Source: CAYNTG01 sp964400105 (GTDB lineage: Bacteria > UBP14 > UBA6098). From it: a DNA stretch of 48,324 bases. Below, piece by piece: positions 1-6,535 of the stretch. The stretch is taken from assembly GCA_964400105.1 (NCBI GenBank), contig CAYNTG010000008.1, positions 1 to 48,324 of the forward strand, read 5' to 3'. The stretch's first letter is position 1. Every line of letters starts with the position of its first letter. The notes under the pieces were generated by a model, which was not told where the DNA came from, made no database searches, and saw only the letters and a list, made by a program, of their open reading frames with translations. Made by a program: the position numbers and the translations under genes.

Positions 1-67
1 AAACCGTATTTTTTGGCTCGACATAAGATGATTTAAAAAAATTCACATCGGTGGCGACGGGAATGTT

Positions 68-87
68 GGAGCACCTCCGTGTGCTCC
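68..87. terminator. Hairpin in the 5' non-coding region
   Basis: GGAGCAC (68-74) pairs perfectly with GTGCTCC (81-87) across a 6-nt loop. It is followed by a T-rich but interrupted tract. It may end a gene lying upstream of the window. The rest of 1-309 holds no coding region I can support; it is AT-rich just before the first gene. Confidence 0.35.
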
Positions 88-309
88 TGTTCGTCTGTTG
101 CGGTATGGTCGCGCGCACAAGATATACGCCGGATGATTTTGTATGGGAAGGGTCTAATAAAACCCGCTCACCCGGATTAGGATTCCTAAAAGGATGAATC
201 TTAGGCGATTTTATTTGTGCATCGATTCAATCATTTATATACTAAGTAATCTAAACATATTAATAAAGGAACGGTGGAGAAAAACCATCTATTCATGAAA
301 GGGATAATT

Positions 310-1821
310 ATGAAGGAGATTTTGGAAAAACTGGGACTCGAGGGCGAGCTTTCAGGGGCTTTCAATGGCGAGTGGTTCGGACACGGCGACATCCTCGAAT
401 CGAGATCCCCGATCGATGGAAGCGTTATCGGCAGGGTTCGTCAGGCCGACAGCGACGATTTCGAAAAGGTCATCGATGCGGCGCAGGAGGCGTTCCTCGA
501 ATGGCGTGCGATCCCGGCACCGAATCGCGGGCAGGTAATCCGCGCTTTGGGAGACGCCCTTCGTGAAAACAAGAAGGACCTCGGCGCTCTCGTCTCGATA
601 GAGATGGGCAAGATCCGCGCGGAGGGTGAGGGCGAGGTTCAGGAGATGATCGACATCTGCGATTTCGCCGTCGGGCTTTCGAGGCAGCTTTATGGCCTCA
701 CCATGAAATCGGAGCGCCCCGAACATCTGATGATGGAGCAATGGCATCCGCTTGGGATCGTCGGCATCATTACCGCCTTCAATTTCCCGGTTGCGGTTTG
801 GGCATGGAACACCGCCCTTTCGGTGGTCTGCGGCGATTCGAATATATGGAAACCATCCAGTAAAACACCGCTTACAGCGATAGCATGCACGAAGATCGCC
901 GAGAAAGTCTGTCGAAGCAACGGCGTAAATCCGGCCATTTTTTCGCTTTTGGTCGGACGCGGTTCGGTCGTCGGCGAGAAGCTTCTGCATGACAATCGGG
1001 TCAAACTCATCTCGGCTACCGGAAGCTGCTCGATGGGCTATCGGGTCGGCAGGATAGTCGGCGAAAGGCTCGGCAAAACAATCCTCGAGCTCGGCGGGAA
1101 TAACGCGATTATCGTCACGCCGGACGCCGATATAGAGCTTTCGCTTCGCGCGATCCTTTTCGGCGCAGTCGGAACCACGGGACAACGGTGCACATCGACA
1201 CGCCGAATCATCGTTCATAAATCGGTGAAGGACACGCTCGTCGCTCGCTTGATCAAATCCTATAAACAGATAAATATCGGCGACCCACTCGAAGATGGTG
1301 TCCTCATGGGGCCGATGGTCGATACCGGTTCGGTCGATGAAATGATGAACGCGATCGAGGTAATTAAAAAGCAGGGCGGCGAGATTCTTTACGGCGGTGA
1401 AAAGCTCGATAAGCCCGGCGGATGTTACATCACGCCGTGTATCGCTGCGGTGAAGAACGAGATGCAGATCGTTCAGGAGGAGACATTTGCGCCGATCCTT
1501 TACATCATCGAATACGAGGATTTCGACGAGGCGCTTCATATACACAACGACGTTCCGCAGGGTCTTTCCTCTGCAATCTTCACGAATAATTTCCGGGAGG
1601 CGCACAAGTTTCTTTCGGAGGTCGGCTCCGATTGCGGTATCGCGAACGTCAATATTGGCACGTCCGGCGCGGAGATCGGCGGCGCGTTCGGTGGCGAGAA
1701 GGAAACCGGCGGAGGCCGCGAGTCCGGCTCCGATGCATGGAAGGCATACATGCGCCGCCAGACCAACACGATAAACTATTCAACCAAGATGCCGCTCGCG
1801 CAGGGGCTCGAGTTCGGGTAA
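310..1821 (+). CDS. Aldehyde dehydrogenase, ALDH7 (antiquitin / alpha-aminoadipic semialdehyde dehydrogenase-like)
   Basis: This is a cytosolic NAD(P)+-dependent aldehyde dehydrogenase of 503 residues. ALDH7 enzymes oxidise alpha-aminoadipic semialdehyde (piperideine-6-carboxylate) in lysine breakdown. The general-base Glu lies in LELGGNN (about E260) and the catalytic Cys in GTTGQRCTSTRR (about C294). The C-terminal block with GTSGAEIGGAFGGEKETGGG is very typical of ALDH7. I prefer the ATG at 310, which has AAAGGGA at 298-304 five bases upstream. An in-frame GTG at 274 would add 12 residues and has AAAGGA only 3 bases before it. No other lysine-catabolism gene is visible nearby, so the substrate is inferred from family only. 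The last ten codons (MPLAQGLEFG, stop) occur again at 2312-2344, beyond the toxin-antitoxin pair. Confidence 0.93.
   Translation: MKEILEKLGLEGELSGAFNGEWFGHGDILESRSPIDGSVIGRVRQADSDDFEKVIDAAQEAFLEWRAIPAPNRGQVIRALGDALRENKKDLGALVSIEMGKIRAEGEGEVQEMIDICDFAVGLSRQLYGLTMKSERPEHLMMEQWHPLGIVGIITAFNFPVAVWAWNTALSVVCGDSNIWKPSSKTPLTAIACTKIAEKVCRSNGVNPAIFSLLVGRGSVVGEKLLHDNRVKLISATGSCSMGYRVGRIVGERLGKTILELGGNNAIIVTPDADIELSLRAILFGAVGTTGQRCTSTRRIIVHKSVKDTLVARLIKSYKQINIGDPLEDGVLMGPMVDTGSVDEMMNAIEVIKKQGGEILYGGEKLDKPGGCYITPCIAAVKNEMQIVQEETFAPILYIIEYEDFDEALHIHNDVPQGLSSAIFTNNFREAHKFLSEVGSDCGIANVNIGTSGAEIGGAFGGEKETGGGRESGSDAWKAYMRRQTNTINYSTKMPLAQGLEFG
1789..1820 (+). repeat. 32-bp direct repeat, left copy (3' end of the ALDH gene)
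   Basis: This copy encodes MPLAQGLEFG and the first two bases of the stop codon of the aldehyde dehydrogenase. It is identical over 32 bp to 2312-2343. The flanks differ: G before and A after here, A before and G after in the right copy. The two copies bracket the hicBA pair, so the second copy would recreate the same C-terminus with TAG instead of TAA. Confidence 0.95.
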
Positions 1822-1851
1822 AATTGACTCAGAATATATGATTGGAAAACT

Positions 1852-2076
1852 ATGGAAAGAGGTGTAAACACCAAGCATGGCAGGTTCACTATTTTTATAG
1901 AGCGGGATGAAGACGGCTTTCTTGTAGCGACCGTTCCCGCTCTCAAAAGTTGCTACACTCAAGCGAAAACGATGGACGAACTCCTCGGCAGGATTCGAGA
2001 GGTCATTCAGCTTTGCCTCGAGGAACAGGAACCGACGAAGCTGGAATTCGTAGGGGTTCAAACGATAGATGCATGA
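1852..2076 (+). CDS. hicB: HicB-family antitoxin
   Basis: This 74-residue protein has the HicB N-terminal fold signature: FTIFIERDEDGFLVATVPAL followed by a Cys/Thr stretch and a helix that resembles LxxALxxIREVI. HicB proteins neutralise the HicA mRNA interferase and usually repress their own operon. The protein is short and has no evident C-terminal HTH or ribbon-helix-helix part, so DNA binding cannot be assumed. GGA at 1844-1846 could serve as a weak ribosome-binding site. Its stop overlaps the start of hicA in an ATGA arrangement, which implies translational coupling. It begins only 32 bases after the left 32-bp repeat. Confidence 0.85.
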   Translation: MERGVNTKHGRFTIFIERDEDGFLVATVPALKSCYTQAKTMDELLGRIREVIQLCLEEQEPTKLEFVGVQTIDA

Positions 2077-2312
2077 TAATGGCGCGACTTCCAACGATGA
2101 GTGCGAGGGTAATGATTTCTTTTCTCGAATCGCTTGACTTCGAGTTTGTTCGCCAGCGTGGCAGCCATAAGTTTTTCAGGCATCCCGACGGTCGAACAGC
2201 AACCGTGCCGGACCACAAGGGAGAGGATTTAGGTAGAGGAATCGTATCGAAAATCCTAAGCGACATAGAGGTTTCAAGGACCGAGTTTGTGGAATGGTTG
2301 AAAAAACATTAA
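2073..2312 (+). CDS. hicA: HicA-family mRNA interferase toxin
   Basis: This 79-residue protein has the HicA double-stranded-RNA-binding-like core: a helix (MISFLESLDFEFVRQRG), the active-site GSH (His32), KFFRHPDGRTATVPDH, and the helical end KILSDIEVSRTEFVEWL. HicA toxins cleave mRNA, and the His in G-S-H is the catalytic residue of the family. The ATG at 2073 overlaps the hicB stop by four bases. A second ATG at 2079 is possible. The TAA stop ends on the first base of the right 32-bp repeat, so no spacer lies between the toxin gene and the repeat. Confidence 0.88.
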   Translation: MIMARLPTMSARVMISFLESLDFEFVRQRGSHKFFRHPDGRTATVPDHKGEDLGRGIVSKILSDIEVSRTEFVEWLKKH

Positions 2313-2343
2313 TGCCGCTCGCGCAGGGGCTCGAGTTCGGGTA
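2312..2343 (+). repeat. 32-bp direct repeat, right copy (duplicated ALDH 3' end)
   Basis: This is an exact copy of 1789-1820. It begins on the last base of the hicA stop codon. No gene reads into it here, so it is an orphan duplicate of the last codons of the aldehyde dehydrogenase. It resembles the footprint of an insertion at a gene 3' end. Confidence 0.95.
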
Positions 2344-2403
2344 GGCTGCGAATTGGTTGCCAAAGGGCGCGTTGAATACGCCCGGTGAAATGGATTCCCC
2401 TCG

Positions 2404-2433
2404 AATGGGCGACTTTGCGGTCGCCCATTTTTG
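2404..2433 (+). terminator. Rho-independent terminator
   Basis: AATGGGCGA (2404-2412) and TCGCCCATT (2421-2429) form a perfect 9-bp stem with an 8-nt loop, followed by a short T run. It lies 61 bases beyond the right copy of the 32-bp repeat. It may originally have been the terminator of the aldehyde dehydrogenase gene before the toxin-antitoxin pair was placed between them. Confidence 0.75.
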
Positions 2434-2444
2434 CATTTATGCCG

Positions 2445-2544
2445 NNNNNNNNNNNNNNNNNNNNNNNNNNNNNNNNNNNNNNNNNNNNNNNNNNNNNNNN
2501 NNNNNNNNNNNNNNNNNNNNNNNNNNNNNNNNNNNNNNNNNNNN
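2445..2544. other. Scaffold gap (100 N)
   Basis: A run of exactly 100 N. The true length is unknown because 100 is a common placeholder. It lies close to the duplicated 32-bp repeat, so local assembly should be treated with caution. Confidence 0.99.
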
Positions 2545-2672
2545 AGGCTCAGAACTCCGATAAGGAGACTTTGTTCGGCATAGTCCTTGTTCAGAAGTCA
2601 AATAACCAGACTCAGGAATTGGATAACCAGAGTCGGGACTCGAAGAATCAGGCTAAGAACGCGATGATTTAG
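2545..2672 (+). pseudogene. Possible 3' fragment of an unknown polar-residue-rich gene
   Basis: After the gap one frame is open to a TAG at 2670-2672 and is rich in Gln, Asn, Asp and Lys (for example QKSNNQTQELDNQSRDSKNQ). The same frame continues past that stop with similar composition (TSDVAKQDTNLMNE...) to a TAG near 2742, which suggests a broken coding sequence. The start is lost in the gap. I do not recognise the family. From there to 2883 I see no feature. Confidence 0.3.
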
Positions 2673-2883
2673 ACCTCGGACGTGGCAAAACAGGATACAA
2701 ACTTGATGAATGAAATCGAGTTATGGGGAAAAGGTGTAAAATAGGTCTCGACATTTTTCCGGTTGGGCAGTTAATTGCCTTTGCGGCAAAGGATAATAAA
2801 AAGGCTTGTGGGAAGATAAAAAAGAGATTACCTTGTTTAAGACTTAGAAGGATTGCGACGCAATGTGTTTGGATATAGAATAA

Positions 2884-3124
2884 TTTGAAACGAGAGAAGC
2901 AGAAAAATGGACCAAAGAACCTGAATATACAGCAATTGACCTTTTCTGCCGGTGTCGGTGGGATGACACACGGCCTTATTAAATCGGGCATCGAAGTTGT
3001 CGCAGGTATTGATACCGAACTGCGCACCGCTATCGAAGAACGAATCCGCAATATCCGCGAGTGGCTCGACGACGAAAGACGAACGCGCCGCCGAACAAAA
3101 ACAACGAAATTCGATAGGAGATGA
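2884..3124 (+). pseudogene. Frameshifted, truncated DNA (cytosine-5) methyltransferase remnant
   Basis: The SAM-binding motif I of C5-cytosine methyltransferases is split over two frames. The frame open from 2884 reads EPEYTAIDLF up to 2946. After one extra base at 2947 the next frame reads AGVGGMTHGLIKSGIEVVAG and then IDTE. Joined, this gives the canonical IDLF-AGVGG motif. The catalytic PCQ motif and everything after motif II are absent; the remainder to 3124 is an Arg/Glu-rich tail unlike the enzyme. As a single frame, only a TTG at 2885 with no ribosome-binding site could start it. It is inactive as it stands and indicates decay of a restriction-modification or orphan methylase gene. Confidence 0.65.
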
Positions 3125-3127
3125 ACA

Positions 3128-4225
3128 ATGTATACTAATGAAATCCTTATTCAAATGATACCGTGGGCGATAGTTTTTTCTTTAGGTATTGCTTTCTTCT
3201 ACGTGTGGTTATCCGAACGCCGGAAGGATCGCAAATTGCGTGAAAGCCAGATAGAACAGGATAAAGAGCAAGCAAAAAAGGATCGCGAATTGCGTGAAAG
3301 ACAGGTAAAAATAGATTGGAAGCTAGCACAAGAGGAAGAGGACCGGCAATATGAAGAAAAAGAATGGCAACATGATAAGGAAAAGAGAGCTGAGGAAGAC
3401 GCTATAAGAGCAGAAGCCGGCTTCGGAACTGGAGGATATATTGTCTTCGATTTGCCAGATGAACAACGTGCCTTGTTTCAAGATATGTTAAAAGGATTTG
3501 AGGACTATGCTCGATTGAAAGGTTATAGCGTATCGTTTTCAGTAGATTCAACTTTTAAAAACCGCATCGTATTTAAGTTCACTCTCTCCAATACAGATAA
3601 AGTAGTAGCAACTGACCGCATCCGCCAAGATCTAAAGGAATATCTCGACCATGTCAGACGAGGCGATTCACTCGACGATATACCGGTTGTTATTCCAATT
3701 GAGGAACACGAGCTTGTGGTTGCTACCCTCAAAATCCGTATTAACTTCCTTGAGCATAATTATAACATGGAGAAAAACACGAGAGAATACTACGAGGGTC
3801 TGATGCGCAAAGTAAGCTCTATGTCGGTCCTTCCCGCACAGAATATAGTATTAAAAACAGACGTGTCTATAAACGCGCCAACAAATAACGCAATGAATTC
3901 GCCCCATGCGCTTGTTGGAGAAAGCAACCGGGCGGAGAATTCGATACAAATCGCAGGTTCATTCAATGAACGTAAAGAACAGATTAGAAACCTCGACGAA
4001 CTTCTTGTCCTTTTAAGAAAAGAACCTTCAAGTGAACAAAAAGAGGAAGTAATTAGGAATATCGGTAACATCAAGGACGAGTTACAGGAAACGGAAATAC
4101 CCGATACGAACCGAATTGCAGGATGGTTAAATAAAATTCAGATAGCGTTACAAATTGCCGTTCTTAGCCCTGAAGTAGTTACTGCTGTGAAAGGTTTTTT
4201 TTCGTCAATCGGTATAGATATGTAA
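3128..4225 (+). CDS. Unknown membrane-anchored coiled-coil protein
   Basis: I do not recognise this 365-residue protein. It has one N-terminal membrane segment (about residues 10-28, IPWAIVFSLGIAFFYVWL). A highly charged Glu/Lys/Arg/Gln helix follows (about 29-95) with a repeated RELRESQIEQDKEQ-like pattern, most likely a coiled coil. Then comes a globular part (about 100-230, starting YIVFDLPDEQRALF), an Asn-rich linker and a helical C-terminus ending in a mildly hydrophobic segment (ALQIAVLSPEVVTAVKGFF). AGGAG at 3116-3120 gives a good start at the ATG of 3128. It is visibly richer in A and T than the housekeeping genes around it. It sits between a methyltransferase remnant and repeat debris, consistent with horizontally acquired, possibly defence-related DNA. 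That role is inference only. Confidence 0.75.
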   Translation: MYTNEILIQMIPWAIVFSLGIAFFYVWLSERRKDRKLRESQIEQDKEQAKKDRELRERQVKIDWKLAQEEEDRQYEEKEWQHDKEKRAEEDAIRAEAGFGTGGYIVFDLPDEQRALFQDMLKGFEDYARLKGYSVSFSVDSTFKNRIVFKFTLSNTDKVVATDRIRQDLKEYLDHVRRGDSLDDIPVVIPIEEHELVVATLKIRINFLEHNYNMEKNTREYYEGLMRKVSSMSVLPAQNIVLKTDVSINAPTNNAMNSPHALVGESNRAENSIQIAGSFNERKEQIRNLDELLVLLRKEPSSEQKEEVIRNIGNIKDELQETEIPDTNRIAGWLNKIQIALQIAVLSPEVVTAVKGFFSSIGIDM

Positions 4226-4239
4226 GAAATGTGATGTAA

Positions 4240-4503
4240 ATCGTAGGGGCGTGGCGTTGTCGTGCCCGCCGAGGAAACAGCGTTATTCGTTCTTTTCAAA
4301 TATTATTTTTCGTTCGGGCGTGGGGCGGTGGAGAGGGCAAGTTAAAATTAGCAATTAGCAATTTCGTAGGGGCGAATCTTGTTGAACGAAGAGAAATCCC
4401 ACGGATATTCGCCCTTTTTTTATGTTGTCATTGCGAGGAGCGATAGCGACGCGGCAATCTCGTTGCAATTGAGAGCGGTCGTTGAGCGGAGTCGAAACGA
4501 CCA
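4240..4503. repeat. Dispersed-repeat debris with hairpins
   Basis: This non-coding stretch holds phrases that recur widely as intergenic repeats in bacterial genomes: GTAGGGGCG twice (near 4243 and 4367), GTCATTGCGAGGAGCGATAG (4427-4446) and GTCGTTGAGCGGAGTCGAAA. GGGCGAAT (4370-4377) pairs with ATTCGCCC (4407-4414) and is followed by seven T, so it may terminate transcription. GGTCGTT (4477-4483) pairs with AACGACC (4496-4502). No convincing gene is present from 4226 to 4636. Confidence 0.55.
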
Positions 4504-4567
4504 AATAGCGGCGCTGGCGTGTGGGGGGTTGCATATTTTGAAGGCGAGATATATAATATAACGAAGT

Positions 4568-4604
4568 AGGGAAGAAGCAGTCCGCCTGTTCCCTTGCTCT
4601 TTTT
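4568..4604 (+). terminator. Imperfect hairpin with T-tract before the DivIVA gene
   Basis: AGGGAA (4568-4573) pairs with TTCCCT (4589-4594), with an inner CAG/CTG pair and a one-sided bulge. A CTTTTT tract follows at about 4599-4604. It would insulate the downstream operon from the repeat region. Confidence 0.35.
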
Positions 4605-4636
4605 AGGAATAGCACCATAATTCCCTGGAGTTCGTC

Positions 4637-5221
4637 ATGGCCATTTCACCGCTCGAGATAAGAAATCAGGATTTTCCTAAATCGCCGATGGGATATAAAA
4701 GAGACGAGGTAAAATTTTTCCTCGCGCAGGTCGCCGAGACCGTCGCCGAACAGCATAAAGAACGCGACCACCTTACCCGAAGGATGGAAACCCTCACGAA
4801 GCGCATCAGCGAGTTGGAAGCCCAGTCCGGCGCTATCGGGCAGGCGCTCGAACTTGCAAAAAAAGAGGGACATGAGATAATTAACAGGTCTGAATTAGAG
4901 GCGAAGCAGATTCGCGAAAGCGCCGACGACGAGGCGCAGAAGGTCCTTTCGAGATACTCCCTTCAGATAAACGAAACGAAGCAGGAACTTTACGAATTAA
5001 CCACGATAAAGGACGCCTATTTTCGCAAGCTGATGCGCGTTTTGGAGCTTCAAAACCGCGCGCTTAAAGAGTTCGACGAGGAGTATGAGTCGAGGCGAAT
5101 AAAGGCATCCATCGAAACACTGTCTGCGGGATTCCGAATCGAATTCCCGCTTTCGGATAATCATGTTTTCAGCAACTCAACGCATAGGAGAAGGCGCGCG
5201 TCGCTCTTCCCGATGGATTAA
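4637..5221 (+). CDS. DivIVA-domain coiled-coil protein
   Basis: This 194-residue protein opens with a DivIVA-type N-terminus: ISPLEIRNQDFPKSPMGYKRDEVKFFLAQV, where the PLEI..Q.F..S..GY...EV..FL pattern is the membrane-binding head. A long coiled coil follows (about 30-150) and a basic tail (THRRRRASL). DivIVA-like proteins gather at curved or polar membrane and organise division or cell-wall machinery; this one's specific role is unknown. CTGGAG lies about 7 bases before the ATG. The gene is the first of a compact run and is followed after 9 bases by the purine nucleoside phosphorylase gene. Confidence 0.83.
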   Translation: MAISPLEIRNQDFPKSPMGYKRDEVKFFLAQVAETVAEQHKERDHLTRRMETLTKRISELEAQSGAIGQALELAKKEGHEIINRSELEAKQIRESADDEAQKVLSRYSLQINETKQELYELTTIKDAYFRKLMRVLELQNRALKEFDEEYESRRIKASIETLSAGFRIEFPLSDNHVFSNSTHRRRRASLFPMD

Positions 5222-5230
5222 GGAAGTGAA

Positions 5231-6061
5231 ATGATCGAAATCAGCAAGCAGCTCGAAGAGACGATACCATTTATCAGATCGAGGACGAAGATCGAACCGA
5301 AGGTCGCTATCATCCTCGGCACCGGAATGGGCAAGGTCGCGGAGATTATCGAAAAAGACGCAGTCATTCCATACGAGGAAATACCGCATTTCCCAGTGAG
5401 CGCTGCTCCGGGACATAAGGGAAATCTCATTTTCGGATATATCGGCGGCGTTCCTACGATGATAATGCAGGGGCGCGTTCACTATTATGAAGGCTATTCG
5501 ATGAAGGAGATCACCTATCCCGTGCGAACGATGAAGGCGCTCGGTGTCGATACCATGATCGTCTGCAACGCTGCCGGCGGGCTTAATCCCCTGTTCAATA
5601 AAGGGGATATCATGCTTATCGCCGACCAGATCAACCTTATCGGTGACAACCCTCTTCGCGGATCGAACGACGATAAGCTCGGCGTTCGCTTTCCCGATAT
5701 GAGCAGGGCATTCACTCCAGAGCACCGCGAATTGGTATCGAATGTCGCTCTCGATGAAAAAATCCCGTTGAGAGAAGGGATTTTCGTCGCGCTGTTGGGG
5801 CCGAGCCTTGAAACGGGAGCGGAATATCGATTCTTGAGAAATATCGGCGCCGATTCGGTTGGGATGAGCACGGTGCCGGAGGTGATCGTTGCTGTTCACG
5901 GCGGAATGCGCGTTATCGGCTTCTCGATGGTGACCGACATGTGCCTTCCAGATTCACTCGTGCCGGCTAAGATCGAGGAGATCCTCGAAGCCGCCGCGAA
6001 GGCCGGAAACAAGCTCGCCGACCTTATCGAAGCGTTTATTCCACGGATCGAGTTTGAATAG
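5231..6061 (+). CDS. punA: Purine-nucleoside phosphorylase (trimeric PNP/MTAP family)
   Basis: This 276-residue cytosolic enzyme splits purine nucleosides with phosphate for base salvage. Family marks are ILGTGMG (29-34), the phosphate/ribose region AAPGHKGN (58-65, His61), GRVHYYEG (81-88), CNAAGGLNP (112-120), PSLET with Glu194, and GMSTVPE (211-217). The base-specificity position, usually Asn in SxxTNxA of inosine/guanosine-specific enzymes, reads VTDMCLP, so Asp236 replaces Asn. Asp at this site is the rule in methylthioadenosine phosphorylases, so a 6-aminopurine substrate is possible. GGAAGTGAAATG provides the start context. Confidence 0.92.
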   Translation: MIEISKQLEETIPFIRSRTKIEPKVAIILGTGMGKVAEIIEKDAVIPYEEIPHFPVSAAPGHKGNLIFGYIGGVPTMIMQGRVHYYEGYSMKEITYPVRTMKALGVDTMIVCNAAGGLNPLFNKGDIMLIADQINLIGDNPLRGSNDDKLGVRFPDMSRAFTPEHRELVSNVALDEKIPLREGIFVALLGPSLETGAEYRFLRNIGADSVGMSTVPEVIVAVHGGMRVIGFSMVTDMCLPDSLVPAKIEEILEAAAKAGNKLADLIEAFIPRIEFE

Positions 6062-6082
6062 GACATCCGAAAGGAAGCGAAG

Positions 6083-6520
6083 ATGTCGAATGTAATATGC
6101 ACGAAAAGCCGGGCCTACGAGGAGGAGATGCGAAGGCTATATTCGGAATTCTCCCAGATGAAACACCGGGTTATGTTGGACGCACTCAACGTTTGGCATC
6201 CGGCAACCGATGTCTGCGAGACGGAGGACGAGTATATAATCACATGCGAGATTGCCGGGGTGCGCAAAGAGGATGTCGTTATCCAGATGGGCGACGACGT
6301 TATCACAATTGCCGGAGTCCGCAAGGAAAAACGACCGGTGCACAAAGCGGTTTTTCACAACCTCGAGATCAATTACGGTCCATTCGAGAGGAATATCCAT
6401 ATCCCACGGAGATTCGTCGGAGCGAAGCCTCGAGCGAGATTCAAAGAGGGGATTCTGACCGTGCGGCTTTCGTTTGTCTCTCCGGAAACGATTGGAATAA
6501 TCGAAGTGGGAATAGAATAA
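6083..6520 (+). CDS. Small heat-shock protein, Hsp20/alpha-crystallin family
   Basis: This 145-residue ATP-independent chaperone holds unfolding proteins. The alpha-crystallin domain runs from about residue 36 (WHPATDVCETEDEYIITCEI) through the AGVRKEDVVIQMGDDVITIAG strands and YGPFERNIHIPRR to the GILTVRL strand near the end, the equivalent of the A-x-x-x-n-GvL motif. The C-terminal I-x-I/V-type anchor may be the IIEVGI end. AAAGGAAG precedes the ATG. The gene is placed 21 bases after punA and 15 before lon, so chaperone and protease are probably made together under stress. Confidence 0.9.
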   Translation: MSNVICTKSRAYEEEMRRLYSEFSQMKHRVMLDALNVWHPATDVCETEDEYIITCEIAGVRKEDVVIQMGDDVITIAGVRKEKRPVHKAVFHNLEINYGPFERNIHIPRRFVGAKPRARFKEGILTVRLSFVSPETIGIIEVGIE

Positions 6521-6535
6521 TTATCGGACAAAACT

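Noticed and set aside
352..1605. Long minus-strand frame (417 codons) opposite the aldehyde dehydrogenase
   Set aside because: It is the antisense shadow of a clear ALDH7 gene and has no recognisable domain; similar antisense frames opposite the giant surface genes were rejected for the same reason.
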